A DNA stretch of 64,000 nucleotides from Prochilodus magdalenae (Eukaryota > Chordata > Actinopteri > Characiformes > Prochilodontidae): NCBI GenBank assembly GCA_024036415.1, contig JAMWET010000548.1, forward strand, positions 1 to 64,000. Reading direction: 5' to 3'. The position numbers and the translations under genes are program-made. This document shows, piece after piece, positions 53,652 through 64,000 of this stretch. Below the pieces are notes generated by a model. That model was not told where the DNA came from. It was given only the letters and a program-made list of their open reading frames with translations, and did not search any database. Positions within the stretch are counted from its first letter, which is position 1. Every line of letters begins with the position of its first letter.

Positions 53652-53876
53652 TTAACCTCCTGAGACCCAGCGTCCTCATATGAGGACATTACTCTGCACC
53701 ATGATACTTTGTAAAGCGTCAACCCTTTGGCCTTATATGAGGACACTGTTTTTTGCCAAAACAGCTTCCTGTCAAAGACCACGTTTAGTTTTTATACTTG
53801 TTAGGTCCTACTAATCACAAATAGCTAGGAGAAATTAAAATTGCACCCCAAGCAAGTCCGGGTCTCAGGGGGTTAG
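53652..53876. mobile_element. Short MITE with TTAA-like ends, piggyBac-type
   Basis: Left TTAACCTCCTGAGACCC and right GGGTCTCAGGGGGTTAG are inverted repeats of about 13-16 bases. The flanking TTAA (left) and TTAG (right) fit a slightly decayed TTAA target duplication. Two internal ATGAGGACA motifs are near-repeats (about 53680 and 53738). 225 bases, non-coding. Confidence 0.6.
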
Positions 53877-54904
53877 AGCGTAATGGACATTAGAGTGAAT
53901 TAACCCGTACATGTACTGTATATATATATTATATAATCTTAAATAGCCAGCTGTTTGAAATTCTACTTCCCTGTCAGATTGTCTTTCCCAACACTACTTC
54001 CAAATAATTACCACCATGGGGCTACTTGTCAATCCTTCTTGATATCCTCCTACACCGCCCAGTCATATACGCCTAACATTGGTATCAGAAGAACGTGGCA
54101 TCTCTACATTCAGCCTTTCGGTAGTAGAGGATTCAGGGGCTGATAGATCAAAGCTCAGTGTAACCTTGACTTGACTTTGGTGAAGCTTAAGGCAGCCAGG
54201 ACTGAAGTTCAAACCCATGTGACTTTATACATCTAATGAATAACTGACTGCTTCGGTACCGTTTCGTGATGGACAGCCTAGTAGTGCAGATGGCAGGAGA
54301 CATGGGGCAAGAGGCGCTGAGGAGGCACTGGGGTGCACCTGCAAGGCCGAATTAGTCCGCCTAAGCTTGGAGACAGCATGGACAAGAGAGACAGAAAGAG
54401 AGAGAGAGCGCGAGAGGCTCAGAACAGTGCTTGTTTCTGAAGCTCCACAGGAGGCCTGTCATACTGGAAGATTACCACAGCCATAAGGGATCTCATTACA
54501 TTGATTATGGCTTTAGGTTTTCATCCACACACACACTAGAACTAATGACCCGCCCAGCCTCAGCTGGCCTGTACGAGGAGCTTTAAGCATTATCCACATG
54601 GCTGATTCATTGATTTGCTTTCTACATTCTTTGAAGTGATTCCTGGCAGTGAGTCCCGAGTCTGCCAGAGAGAGTACGGAATGAAAACAGCCCTGGGAAG
54701 CTGTTTGAAAACGAACCAGGAGTGCATGGTCCCATACAAAATCAATAAAAGCAGGAACATCAACCTTAAGTGGATTATTATTTCCATGTTGCTCTTAAGG
54801 CACTTGGTACAGCATCTAAGTGGTACTATAGGGACTACTAGTCAGTTTAAGATGTGCGGGTCGTGTATAGAATTCAAAGGAAATCCAAATGGCTACAGAT
54901 GATG
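53877..54904. other. Intergenic, no gene supported
   Basis: A short TA run at 53920-53935 and a GA patch near 54390-54415. The stretch 54600-54790 looks compositionally like conserved non-coding DNA, but this cannot be tested here. The frames on both strands in that stretch have no domain. Confidence 0.3.
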
Positions 54905-55119
54905 GTTGGTGTAGCTCAGCGAATAACACCACTGCCCACCAGGGAGCCACCACCGCATGTGGGAGACTGGGGTTCGAATCCCAGTCTGGGTGACTACGCT
55001 GTGCTACACCAATAAGAGTCCTGGGGCAAGACTCCTAATACTACATTGGCCTACCTATAATATGATTAACCTTGTAAGCTGCTCTGGATAAGAGCGTCAG
55101 CTAAATGTAATGTAAATGA
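54905..55119 (+). mobile_element. tRNA-derived SINE, copy 3
   Basis: Head GGTGTAGCTCAGCGAATAAC, B box GGTTCGAATCC at 54971-54981, middle GCTGTGCTACACCAATAAGA, tail GCTGCTCTGGATAAGAGCGT with a TAAATG-type end. Same family and orientation as 1064-1246 and 11112-11322. Confidence 0.85.
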
Positions 55120-55307
55120 TGATGTTGCTTCAAACTGGAGCTCCTGCTGGGGACATTAAAGCAGTCCATGCTCGGGAATTTTGGGATATTTAGTCTTAAT
55201 GAACAGGGAGAGTGTTTTATGCTGGGGATGGTGAAATCGTGGGCAAGCATAAATGTGGCGTATGCAGTGACATCTGAAGGGTATTACATGTATTTGATTT
55301 GATTGGA
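55120..55307. other. Intergenic spacer, no feature seen
   Basis: Short gap between the SINE and a Tc1 fragment. Confidence 0.3.
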
Positions 55308-55505
55308 TTTCATTCGATGTTTAATGGGATCCATAGATTGAGAAGAGGTGGTACAGTGCAGGGAATGTCTCGTTCCATGTGTGGTAATTGGCTCCAAAGC
55401 TGATATAATGATTGGCTAAAAGGAGCGACTGCATTTGGACATGCCAAAGACCATGGTGTGAAGGAAGCTGCTAAATCTGCAGGTGTATTAAGGGTCACAA
55501 TTGAA
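55308..55505 (+). mobile_element. Tc1-like fragment (family G), sense orientation
   Basis: GGGATCCATAGATTGAGAAG and GTGAAGGAAGCTGCTAAATC then TGCAGGTGTA form the inverted counterpart of 1-250 and 59080-59240. The sense strand includes a GVKEAAKSAGV-like start of the helix-turn-helix. Confidence 0.65.
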
Positions 55506-55820
55506 ATAGTAGTTAACTACTCTAATTAAGCATAACTTCATTTAGTAAGAACATCATCTATTTAATCAATATCAACAAGTCATAATTAGTCTTCATACCA
55601 CACTATCATAGCTGCATGTTTCTGCACCCTCAAGGAGCTGGACTTGTTGAGGTGTTTGACCTTAATAACATGTAGGCATACCAGTGGACAACAGCTTTGG
55701 CCAGAGAAACAGAGGATAGCAATGTACGTAACATTACTGCACACAATTACATGAATATATTGTTATTACATATTGGGAGAGAACTGTGTCAGAAACACAG
55801 TGTGTATAAATTATACTGGG

Positions 55821-55821
<1 letters not shown>
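55506..55821. other. Intergenic, no feature seen
   Basis: AT-rich spacer without recognisable repeats or exons. Confidence 0.3.

Positions 55822-55851
<30 letters not shown>
55822..55851 (+). repeat. (AT)n microsatellite
   Basis: About 15 AT units directly abutting the left end of the Tc1-like element that follows. Tc1 elements insert at TA, so this run may have been the target. Confidence 0.85.
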
Positions 55852-55854
<3 letters not shown>

Positions 55855-56882
55855 TGGTGTGAAAAAGTGTTTGCCTTGTCACTCTTTAATGTTTCAGTTC
55901 ATCAAAGAAATTTCAATATTAGTCAAAGACAACAAAATAAACACAAAATGCTGTTTTTAAATGAAGGTTTTTATTATTAAGGGAGAAAAAAAAACAAACC
56001 TACATGGGCCTGTGTGAAAAAGTGTTTACCCCTTAAACCTAATAACTGGTGGGGCCAAACTTAGCAGCAACAACTGCAATCAAGTGTTTGCAGTGACTTG
56101 CAATGAGTCTTTCACAGCACTGTGGAGGAACTGTGGCCCACTCATCTTTGCAGAATTGTTGTAATTCAGCCACATTGGAGGGTTTTCGAGCATTAACCGC
56201 CTTTTTAAGGTCATGCCACAGCACCTCGATAGGATTCAGGTCAGGACTATGACTAGGCCACTCCAAAGTCTTCACTTTGTTTTTCTACAGCCATTCAAAG
56301 GTGGACTTTCTGGTGTGTTTTGGATCATTGTCCTGCTGTTTGGTGTAATTTTGGTTGGCCGGCCAATCCTGGGAAAGTACACCATTGTTCCACGTATTTC
56401 CATTTGTGGAAAATGGCTCTCACTGTGGTTCGCTGGAGTCCCAAAACTTTAGAAAAGGCTTTATAACCTTTTCCAGACTGATCGATCTCAAATACTTTCT
56501 TTCTCTTTTGGTCCTGACTTTCTTTGGATCTTGGCATGATGTCTAGCTTTTGAGTATCTTTTGGTCTACTTCGCTTTGATTTCTTGATGGAGAACAGTAA
56601 TCAGGCCTGGGTGTGGCTGAAGAAATTAAACTCATGTGTGATAAACCACAGTTATGTTTTAACTGGGGGGCGGGGGGGCAAACCCTTTTTTACACAGGGC
56701 CAGGTAAGTCTCCCTCCTTAATAATAAAAACCTTCATTTAAAAACTGTATTTTATGATTACGTGTGTTGTCTTTGACTAATATTTAAATTTGCTTGATGA
56801 TCTGAAACATTTAGGACAAACATGCAAAAAAATAATAAGAAGAAGTAATGAAGAGGGCAAACACTTTTTCACACCACTGTAT
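55852..56882 (-). mobile_element. Internally deleted Tc1-like transposon with long inverted repeats
   Basis: Both ends read GGTGTGAAAAAGTGTTTGCC (right end as reverse complement, 56856-56878), and similarity extends inward through TCTTTGACTAATATT. On the minus strand, 56537-56325 gives the transposase start (MPRSKESQDQKRKK, then GYKAFSKVLGLQRTTVRAI: helix-turn-helix), and 56275-56039 gives its end (SHSPDLNPIEVLWHDLKKAV). The catalytic middle between them is deleted. The N-terminal part is well preserved, suggesting a comparatively young copy. Confidence 0.85.
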
Positions 56883-57579
56883 ACTGTGTTTTTGACTCTA
56901 CCAATATGTAATAATAATCTGACCCTTACCATAATATTAACCTAGGTTGCCAAATAAGAAATGATTTAGGCACAAATATTTAATGATTTAACATTTTAAT
57001 ACAAATTTGAATAATTTCATAAAAAATCAGAGCATCAGTCTTCACATTACTTTCTGCATGCTGGAATAATTTACACAATTAACATTTCAATGTTAAAACG
57101 ATGATGCATTCATTATCATTGATTTGCATACATCGTTAAATTCGCCCTCAAGTAAACCCAGCTCTGGTACATTAGCAGCCAATCCAACCAGATCTCCTTC
57201 CTGCAGTAATCACTCATACAGTGTTAGTGTGCTAGAGGCCCCCGGTAACAATGGCTCCCCAGCAGACTGGTGCTAATTGAAAGCCAGGGAAGGTGAGGTC
57301 ACGGTGCTAGCTAGAGAAAAGGAGAGAGGGGCGTGGGGGAGGAAGGAAGAGCTCTAGGGTTTCCATTTAAAATGAGGTAATCCCTGTCCTGGGCCTAGCC
57401 TATACAAACGGCCGCCCACCATAGCTGTGTCACAAATCACTGAATGTCCCCTGCAGCAACCTTGTCTTCTGTCCTCTAGCTGCCTCTCTCAGTACATTAC
57501 TGTCTTGACCCCTTCTTTCCGTTTACCTTCACCCTCGTTTCTCAACAAGTGTTGTCGTATCTGTGGGGTGAAGTCTCCA
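56883..57579. other. Intergenic, no gene supported
   Basis: AT-rich left half. The right half (57160-57420) is more balanced. The frame 57427-57663 has no recognisable domain. Confidence 0.35.
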
Positions 57580-58115
57580 TATTTAGTGTTTGAGCCATGT
57601 ACCATCACACTGGGGGTCCATACAAGAGCTTTCCAGGAAGCATCTTACGATGACTGTCTTTAACACCACGTCAGTGAAAACGGCAATGGTGTCATGCCAG
57701 ACTGTCAAAGTGGCTCAGAATGGCAGCGTGTCGTCTTCAGTGATGAGGTCCACTTTGGACTTGGTGGAGATGACCAACAAATCCGTGTGTGGAGTGGTCA
57801 GAGCAATCACTCCACCCCCACCCCTACCGAACAATCTGGAGGAACTGTGTGAGGATATTCAAGCTGCATGGGATGGATTACCACAGGACACCATTAGGAA
57901 CCTCTACAGCTCCATGCTGAGATGTCTGGCATGCTGATGTGCGCCTGATGGCCCGACGCCATACTGAGGACCGTTACTTCTGTATGTGTAGCTCAATAAA
58001 TATCGCTCACATCAGTCTAAATTGTTCGTTAAACCGTCGTTATCTTCTTTCCCAATAGCACTGCGATCCCACACTCACTTTAGGTTGCAACTATCCTTTT
58101 GATAACGAGCGTATA
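57580..58115 (+). mobile_element. Tc1-like transposon remnant (family A), copy 4
   Basis: The plus frame reads DLVEMTNKSVCGV, with the degraded central region in another frame, then LCEDIQAAWDGLPQDTIRNL (C-terminal region). The tail CTCAATAAATATCGCTCACA and CACACTCACTTTAGGTTGCA corresponds to other family A 3' ends. Multiple frameshifts. Confidence 0.75.
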
Positions 58116-58477
58116 AATAATCTGACACCAGCCCCCGTCCCAGGTCAGTGGACCCCAAGCCCCTAACTTAGCCCCCCAATGGCAAGCAGCACCTCTGTGG
58201 GGCAGGATACTCATGCGTCCTCTTCCTGCCACAGGTTCCTTTTCCACGCTGACTAGACTTCACAAGCATATGTCACAAGCACCACCAAAATGCCTGTGTG
58301 CACATACTAGGGGACCACTGCATGACTGCTGATTTGCTGAGCTGTGAGAAAGCTGCTGTGTGTGCGGGTGTGAGGGGAGTGTGAAGTGAGATGCGGGTTT
58401 AACCTGATGAAGGGTAAAAGCTCAGGAAGCTCATTGGCACCCTGATGAGAAAAGCTTTAGCCGCTCAGGACTATAAC

Positions 58478-58479
<2 letters not shown>
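58116..58479. other. Intergenic, no feature seen
   Basis: No exon or repeat recognised. Confidence 0.3.

Positions 58480-58512
<33 letters not shown>
58480..58512 (+). repeat. (AC)n microsatellite
   Basis: About 15 AC units. Confidence 0.9.
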
Positions 58513-58513
<1 letters not shown>

Positions 58514-58919
58514 GGAAAGTAAGTCGACCTTTACTAAAGTCAGACCAGACGCACACAACCAATTTCACAGGCCACATTTATTTCAGCAACTGGACATTAA
58601 AATGCGCAGTAGTGATCACACTTATCTTTACTTATTATACCCTTCACATTATCATATTGGCCTTTAGGCAGAATTTACAGGGTGCAGCTTCCAAGCAATT
58701 GGTTGCATGTTGCACACTACTTCCAACATAATGCTTGACGGTGTAGGTCTTCAGGTCAATATAATCTCTCCCCAGCTTTGTATACTTAGTCAGCACAAAA
58801 TATCAAAAACAAAACACTCAAGTGACTTAATACGCTACTCAAGTGCAACTTAGTTCCATTTAGGTTTCAAGCAACTAATGTTGCATGTAGGCTTCAATGT
58901 GTGAAGCTAGTTTTATACA
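58513..58919. other. Intergenic, no feature seen
   Basis: Phrases such as AGTAAGTCGACCTTTACTAA and TTATTTCAGCAACTGG hint at a transposon end, but no partner was found. Confidence 0.25.
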
Positions 58920-59335
58920 TCTTTGGCCAGCTTTATACATCAATGTTCAGCAGTTCTTGCATCAAAGAATTGGGCACAGTTGGGCCAGATTTGGTGGATG
59001 CCTTTGCTGGCACCATTCCAAGGAGAATTTTCTGTAGACCGGGATTTTAGCCACTGCTGGTAGACCCGTATGATCGTATGCTTCCATACACCTGCAGATT
59101 CAGCTACTTTCCTCACACTACGGTATTTGTGGCTAATCATTAACATCTTTCATCGTCCACACATGGAACGAGACATTCACTGCACTGTGTCACCTCTTCT
59201 CAATATATGGATCCCGTCACTCACACCACGCAGATATTCATAGCACCCTCATCCTCGTGCAGTGCTATCTGCAGAAGCCTGAAGTTACTATCAGCTTAAA
59301 TACACAAGGTGACTAATTTTTCATCCTATGAGCTT
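58920..59335 (-). mobile_element. Tc1-like deletion derivative (family G)
   Basis: On the minus strand the frame 59146-58940 runs from the helix-turn-helix (VRKVAESAGVWKHTIIRVYQ) straight into sequence that the 15.6-kb copy carries near its C-terminus (GIHQIWPNCAQFFDARTAEH), so the catalytic middle has been deleted. The 59160-59335 part matches 120-290 of the window. Confidence 0.7.
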
Positions 59336-59844
59336 ATTTACAACAAAAACAATATTTTCAAAAGGCAAAATATCAGATATCGTTCTTTGTCAATTTGGTG
59401 ACGTTAATCAGAATTGGTAGAGTTTAGTGATTTTCGTTCTTTGGTTGAAGATGAGAGACACTTATGTCAGAACAGTCCTTGTAGAACGTATGCCGGTGCT
59501 AGCACGTCACATCTCTCTGCAAGCTCAAGTGTCTGGACACGGCAGTAGTCAGTGTAGTAAGGAGAAGTTAAAGAAAGTGTCACAGTGAAGATTTCTTGTT
59601 GTCTATGAGCTCCTGCTCTTTGTGTGCAGTAGATGTGTGGGGTGTTGTGTGAGGTGTTGTGTGGGATGGGGGGGTGGGGTGCACAGTAATGTTTAAAGCC
59701 TGAAGCCCATCACCCGTCCCAGTACACATCCTGCCTACTACTGTCCTAATCCCCCTTTTCACCCTCTGTTTACACCACATTGTCTACACAGCCGCTCCAC
59801 ACTGTGGTTAGATTCAATCGAGTAAATTGAGTTCACTGGCAGAA
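59336..59844. other. Intergenic, no gene seen
   Basis: No recognisable exon. A GTGTGG-rich patch occurs at 59630-59680. Confidence 0.3.
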
Positions 59845-60500
<656 letters not shown>

Positions 60501-61084
60501 GACTCTAGGAGACTGAAACTGCACTGACTGTTAAATTAAAGGATAGTCATTTAAGATTGTGGGGATGTGGAGAACTCTGTGGTGTAAATCTGGTGTTAAT
60601 GCCATGTGCAGACGAGCAATTCACAACAAGAGTTTCGTCCTGGATGGAAATCTGATATATGGCACTATATGGATTTCAAATATGATTTGAAAATGATATC
60701 CATTTCTGTTGATTTTTACTTATGCATTATTTATTTAACACAGTGTCATAATTTCATAATAGTTGGACCAATAAAAATGGTCAAAACCGTTTGGAGAGAG
60801 GTCTGGTTTCAATGACGTACATCTAAATTACTGTAGGTTTTCACCCTCTCCTGTAAAAGTCCCATTTTTGAGATGCTTGTTTTTCTTTGGACAGTGACGA
60901 TATGGATTTCTCTTATCTCCAACTTATGCTGTATTATGCATGTGTGGACATATGTATATGTGATATATTTGAAAGTGAGCATTTTAAAATATGGAGCATA
61001 TACAGCATTTCAGTGATATATAAACATGTATCTGTAACACATATGTGTAACAATATATAATACACAGCATTAGGCAGATGACAT
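60501..61084. other. Intergenic, no feature seen
   Basis: AT-rich, with TATATG-type short runs at 60950-61060. No gene. Confidence 0.3.
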
Positions 61085-61330
61085 ATTACTCTAGCTAGCA
61101 TTTTTAGGGCTTTTACAATTACAGACTGTACTCCATTTGTTTCTCTACATACCTTGTTAGCCCACTTTCACCCTGGTCAGGACCCCCAAAGGACCCCCAC
61201 AGAGCAGGTATTATTTGGGTGGTGGAGCAATCTCAGCACTGTAGTGGTACTGACATGGTGGTCATGTGCTTGTATGAATGGATCAGACACAGCAGTGGTG
61301 CTGGATATATATGTATATGTGTATCCAAAA
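61085..61330 (+). repeat. Teleost dispersed element, partial copy
   Basis: TTACAGACTGTACTCCATTT, TTAGCCCACTTTCACCCTGG, AGAGCAGGTATTATTTGGGT and GAATGGATCAGACACAGCAG match the element at 9487-9945. This copy lacks the GTGGGCAG expansion and is truncated after GTGCTGGA. Confidence 0.65.
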
Positions 61331-62636
61331 ATGACAACCCAATGCATGTACTGCTCATGATATGCTATAAGTAGCTGTCCAAATAAACAAACAACATGTG
61401 GAGAAAACATCTGCTTATCAAACAGCGCTATGGGTCTGCAGATCATGGATATGCTATCAGTGTACGGAGTCCAGATCTCAACAAATACAGGAAATCATGA
61501 AAACAGAAAAACAAAATGTACGACTGACCAATAGAAAATTAAAAACTTCCCTTCAGATTTATTATGAATGTTCGGAATGAGAAGTCTCTACAGCTTACTC
61601 ATTTGTATTGTACAGTCCCACTAATGGTAAAATTTTTTTATTAGCACAATGTAAAACTAATTATTACCATCCAACTCACCATCCAACTGAACCATGTGCT
61701 CAGAAATTAACACCCCCCACACACACAGGGTTCCAGTTGTGTCACTGTGTTTGGCTACATGCATCCAGCACGAAAACACATCAGATTCCAACCACCTCCA
61801 TACACTGATTCACCCTTTCAGCAAATAACCACATGCTGCTAGCTGATAGCCTAAACACACAAATCCAATTAGGTAAAGAAGAAAAACAAACGGATGCATT
61901 CCAGCTGGCCGTGGCATTCCGACGCCGCCTCCTGTGACATGTGAGCGTCAATGTCTGTGTGTTTGCATGTGGACATACAGTACGTTCACATTCGCAGGTG
62001 GACGGGAATGCGCGCACGCCCGGACGTATGGTTCTTCAGGGGTAGCATCTGCTTTGTCACTGAGGCCCACATGTGAGTTCCACCAAAGGCCTAAAGTTCA
62101 GGAGGGGATTCTTTAGGCCCCTAAAGCTCTCAGTGCTGGACAGGAAGCCCTGAGTGACCAGCAGATGTTTCTCTCGGCTTCAGTTCCATTACGAATTCCA
62201 CAGGAAATGGATTAAGCAACCTGCTGGATTCGCATGCCAATGATGAGCTTGAAGAGAGGATTACAGATTAGCAACAGGACCCACCATAATCTCTGTTAAA
62301 TCTGTGGCTATTATGTGTAGAGAGAGCATTTAGAGCTGGATAGGTTTTAAACAGCGCTATTACAACGATAGAACTTGGCAATAGAAGCTGCAAACGCTAA
62401 AACTGAATCATAGAGTTTATCGTGCAGAGCTGAAGGTAATTAATTATAATTCTGTTACAATAATTTATCATTTTTCATGTGCAATGGATATAAAAACTAG
62501 GAGCTAGTGGTCTTTAAAATTAGGCTACAGACTAAACACTAGCCTATTTGTAGCATATCGTCATAAAATTGCACCATGAATATATAACCTGAAGATTGTA
62601 GGATGGCCACTGCTCTTCAAATATATAAGGTAAAGA
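61331..62636. other. Intergenic, no gene supported
   Basis: Mixed sequence. 62160-62400 contains several GGATTA/TAATC motifs and reads like possible conserved non-coding DNA; untested. The frames at 61781-62116 are on opposite strands and unsupported. Confidence 0.3.
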
Positions 62637-63067
62637 CTGGTTGGACAATGAAACTGAAACACCTGGTTTTAGACCACAATCATTTATTAGTATGGTGTAG
62701 GGCCTCCTTTTGCGGCCAATACAGCGTCAGTTGGTCTTGGGAATGACATATACTGCGTCCTGCACAGTGGTCAGAGGGAGTCAGCAGGATAGTTCACTAA
62801 TGCTGGTGGAGGCCATTCCTTCTGGTGCATGGACATAGTGGATACCAGGCTCACATACGTGCTGTCTTGGTGGATGCGCCAGCAAGACGTGCACCAACCT
62901 TCTCCTTTTGGTGGTCACCCATAATGTTGTGTGCATTGCAGTATTTTGAGCAGAACTGTGCTCTTACCCTGGATCACACTCTGCTCTTACTGGTGCAGTG
63001 CCTGAAGTTGGTACCAGGCTGGTCTAGCCATGGACCTTTGTGTTTGTTTCATTGTCCAACCCCTGTA
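62637..63067 (+). mobile_element. Tc1-type MITE (family C), copy 3
   Basis: Left end GGTTGGACAATGAAACTGAA and right end TTTCATTGTCCAACCCCTGT. The order of inner phrases is as in 19049-19581, with several small deletions (for example around the transposase start). Confidence 0.8.
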
Positions 63068-63107
63068 CGTGACAATACAGTTTTCAAATATGTGACTTAC
63101 AGGGATT

Positions 63108-63280
63108 TCCTTTATACAGCCCTCGAAAATTTAAGAGACCACCACAAGACGATCAGTGCCTCTAGTTGTACAGGTTCTGGGTTTGTGTTGGACCAGAATT
63201 CCTCAGTTCTGTGTTATTCTCTACACTACTGGAACCATGTCTCCCAAACTCCAGATCAGATATTGTATTAGATCTGTTTA
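63108..63280. mobile_element. Small DNA-transposon fragment
   Basis: CCCTCGAAAATTTAAGAGAC then CACCACAAGACGATCAGTG resembles the end of a frequent fish MITE recognised from memory. No matching opposite end found. Confidence 0.35.
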
Positions 63281-63544
63281 TTTAGAAAATCACTAATGAC
63301 CTCCAGAAGCCTGTTTTTAGAACCATGCTCGCTGTGCGTTTCACCCCAGCCACCGCTCGCCAGTCTCTCTGTAGGTCATTTGAGGTCATTCTAAGGTGGT
63401 TAGGGGACGGTCAGTAGAGGGGGGTTTTCGTCCTCTGCCAGTCTGTAGCTGTGTTGTCCTGCGTGTAAACAGCCAGCAGCTGTGTTCAAATGATACATAA
63501 AAGTAAAAATATAAATTTGGATAAAAATGTTTTTCTGGTGAAGA
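63281..63544. other. Intergenic, no feature seen
   Basis: No gene or repeat recognised. Confidence 0.3.
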
Positions 63545-64000
63545 AACAAAGAACTCGGACAGACGTGCACAGAGCTAAAAACCAAGTAGGCTTTATTAAA
63601 CAGTTGGGTGGTTCAGCACAGCAACAAAACACCACCAAACATGAAAGAGGAAGGCAAGAGCAGAGTCAGGAAACAGGCAAAGGTCAGAACCAGGGTAGAG
63701 AGTCAGCGAGGCAAGTACAGGGGAGAGACAGGGAGAATGGTCAGGGGACGGGCGGAGATCGAAAGGCCAGAGAATACAAGAGAACAAAAGCCAAAGGGGA
63801 CAGGGAAGAGATCGGTAGTTGAAATAACAAAAGAGGTCAGCACCAGAGTAGACAAACAGTATAGAAGAGTGGTCAGGATCGGAAACGGGAGTTTGACAAA
63901 ACTTCACAAAGGTTGGGTGTTTCAGTGAGGCTTATATTCAGAGTGATAATGGAAATCAGGTGGGCTAATACTCAGGAGAACTAGAGTGGGAATGATTGGA
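63545..64000 (-). mobile_element. Possible LTR-retrotransposon end, cut by the window edge
   Basis: Purine-rich, low-CpG sequence of the style AGTAGGCTTTATTAAACAG, GCAAAGGTCAGAACCAGG, GGGGAGAGACAGGGAGAATG and GACAAAACTTCACAAAGG. It resembles the antisense of the LTR/leader of fish Gypsy-type elements, with AATAAAG-like TTTATT near the left end. No coding part is visible, so this is a style match only. Confidence 0.3.

Overview
This is a vertebrate nuclear window, almost certainly from a ray-finned fish. It is mostly non-coding, with large introns bearing GT-AG sites, long CA/GA microsatellites, a tRNA-derived SINE with the fish tail 'GCTCTGGATAAGAGCGTC', and many decayed Tc1/mariner copies and L2-type LINE fragments. 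The repeat types would fit an ostariophysan such as a characiform, but that is a guess. Most long open frames here are microsatellite or transposon artefacts. I found no prokaryotic, viral or CRISPR-like system.

Three genes can be supported. (1) smoc2, minus strand: the signal-peptide exon 1 (24204-24281) lies in a CpG-rich promoter, and exon 2 (6481-6643) encodes a six-cysteine follistatin/Kazal-like module. About 17.6 kb of intron 1 separates them, and the rest of the gene lies off the left edge. (2) eif3l, plus strand: a complete 15-exon coding region (29650-35337, 574 codons plus stop) for translation initiation factor 3 subunit L. (3) dact2, plus strand: a complete 4-exon coding region (37627-45980, 850 codons plus stop) for a Dapper/Dact protein that binds Dishevelled. 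In human, SMOC2 and DACT2 are head-to-head neighbours, which supports both calls; here an intron-containing eif3l sits between them.

Layout. 0-6.5 kb: smoc2 intron 2, with a SINE, DNA-transposon remnants and about 3 kb of purine-rich repeats. 6.6-24.2 kb: smoc2 intron 1, packed with Tc1-like, foldback, SINE and L2 pieces. 24.2-29.5 kb: smoc2 promoter, then a divergent repeat array built on the palindrome TAGTGCACTA. 29.5-35.8 kb: eif3l. 35.8-37.6 kb: short spacer and dact2 promoter. 37.6-46.2 kb: dact2, whose 5 kb intron 1 holds a 57-bp and a 230-bp tandem repeat. 46.2-64 kb: gene-poor, with a terminal-inverted-repeat element, a rearranged tandem duplication holding Tc1 and L2 pieces, one unassigned exon-like frame, more MITEs, a roughly 640-bp CA array and an LTR-like end.

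The three genes do not form a pathway. smoc2 (secreted matricellular protein) and dact2 (intracellular Wnt/PCP and Nodal modulator) are both developmental signalling genes, while eif3l is a housekeeping translation factor. The most useful observations are the eif3l position, the microsatellite that forms the polypyrimidine tract of smoc2 exon 2, the tandem repeats in dact2 intron 1, the 46-bp perfect direct repeats in smoc2 intron 1 and the rearranged duplication at 48.8-51.6 kb.
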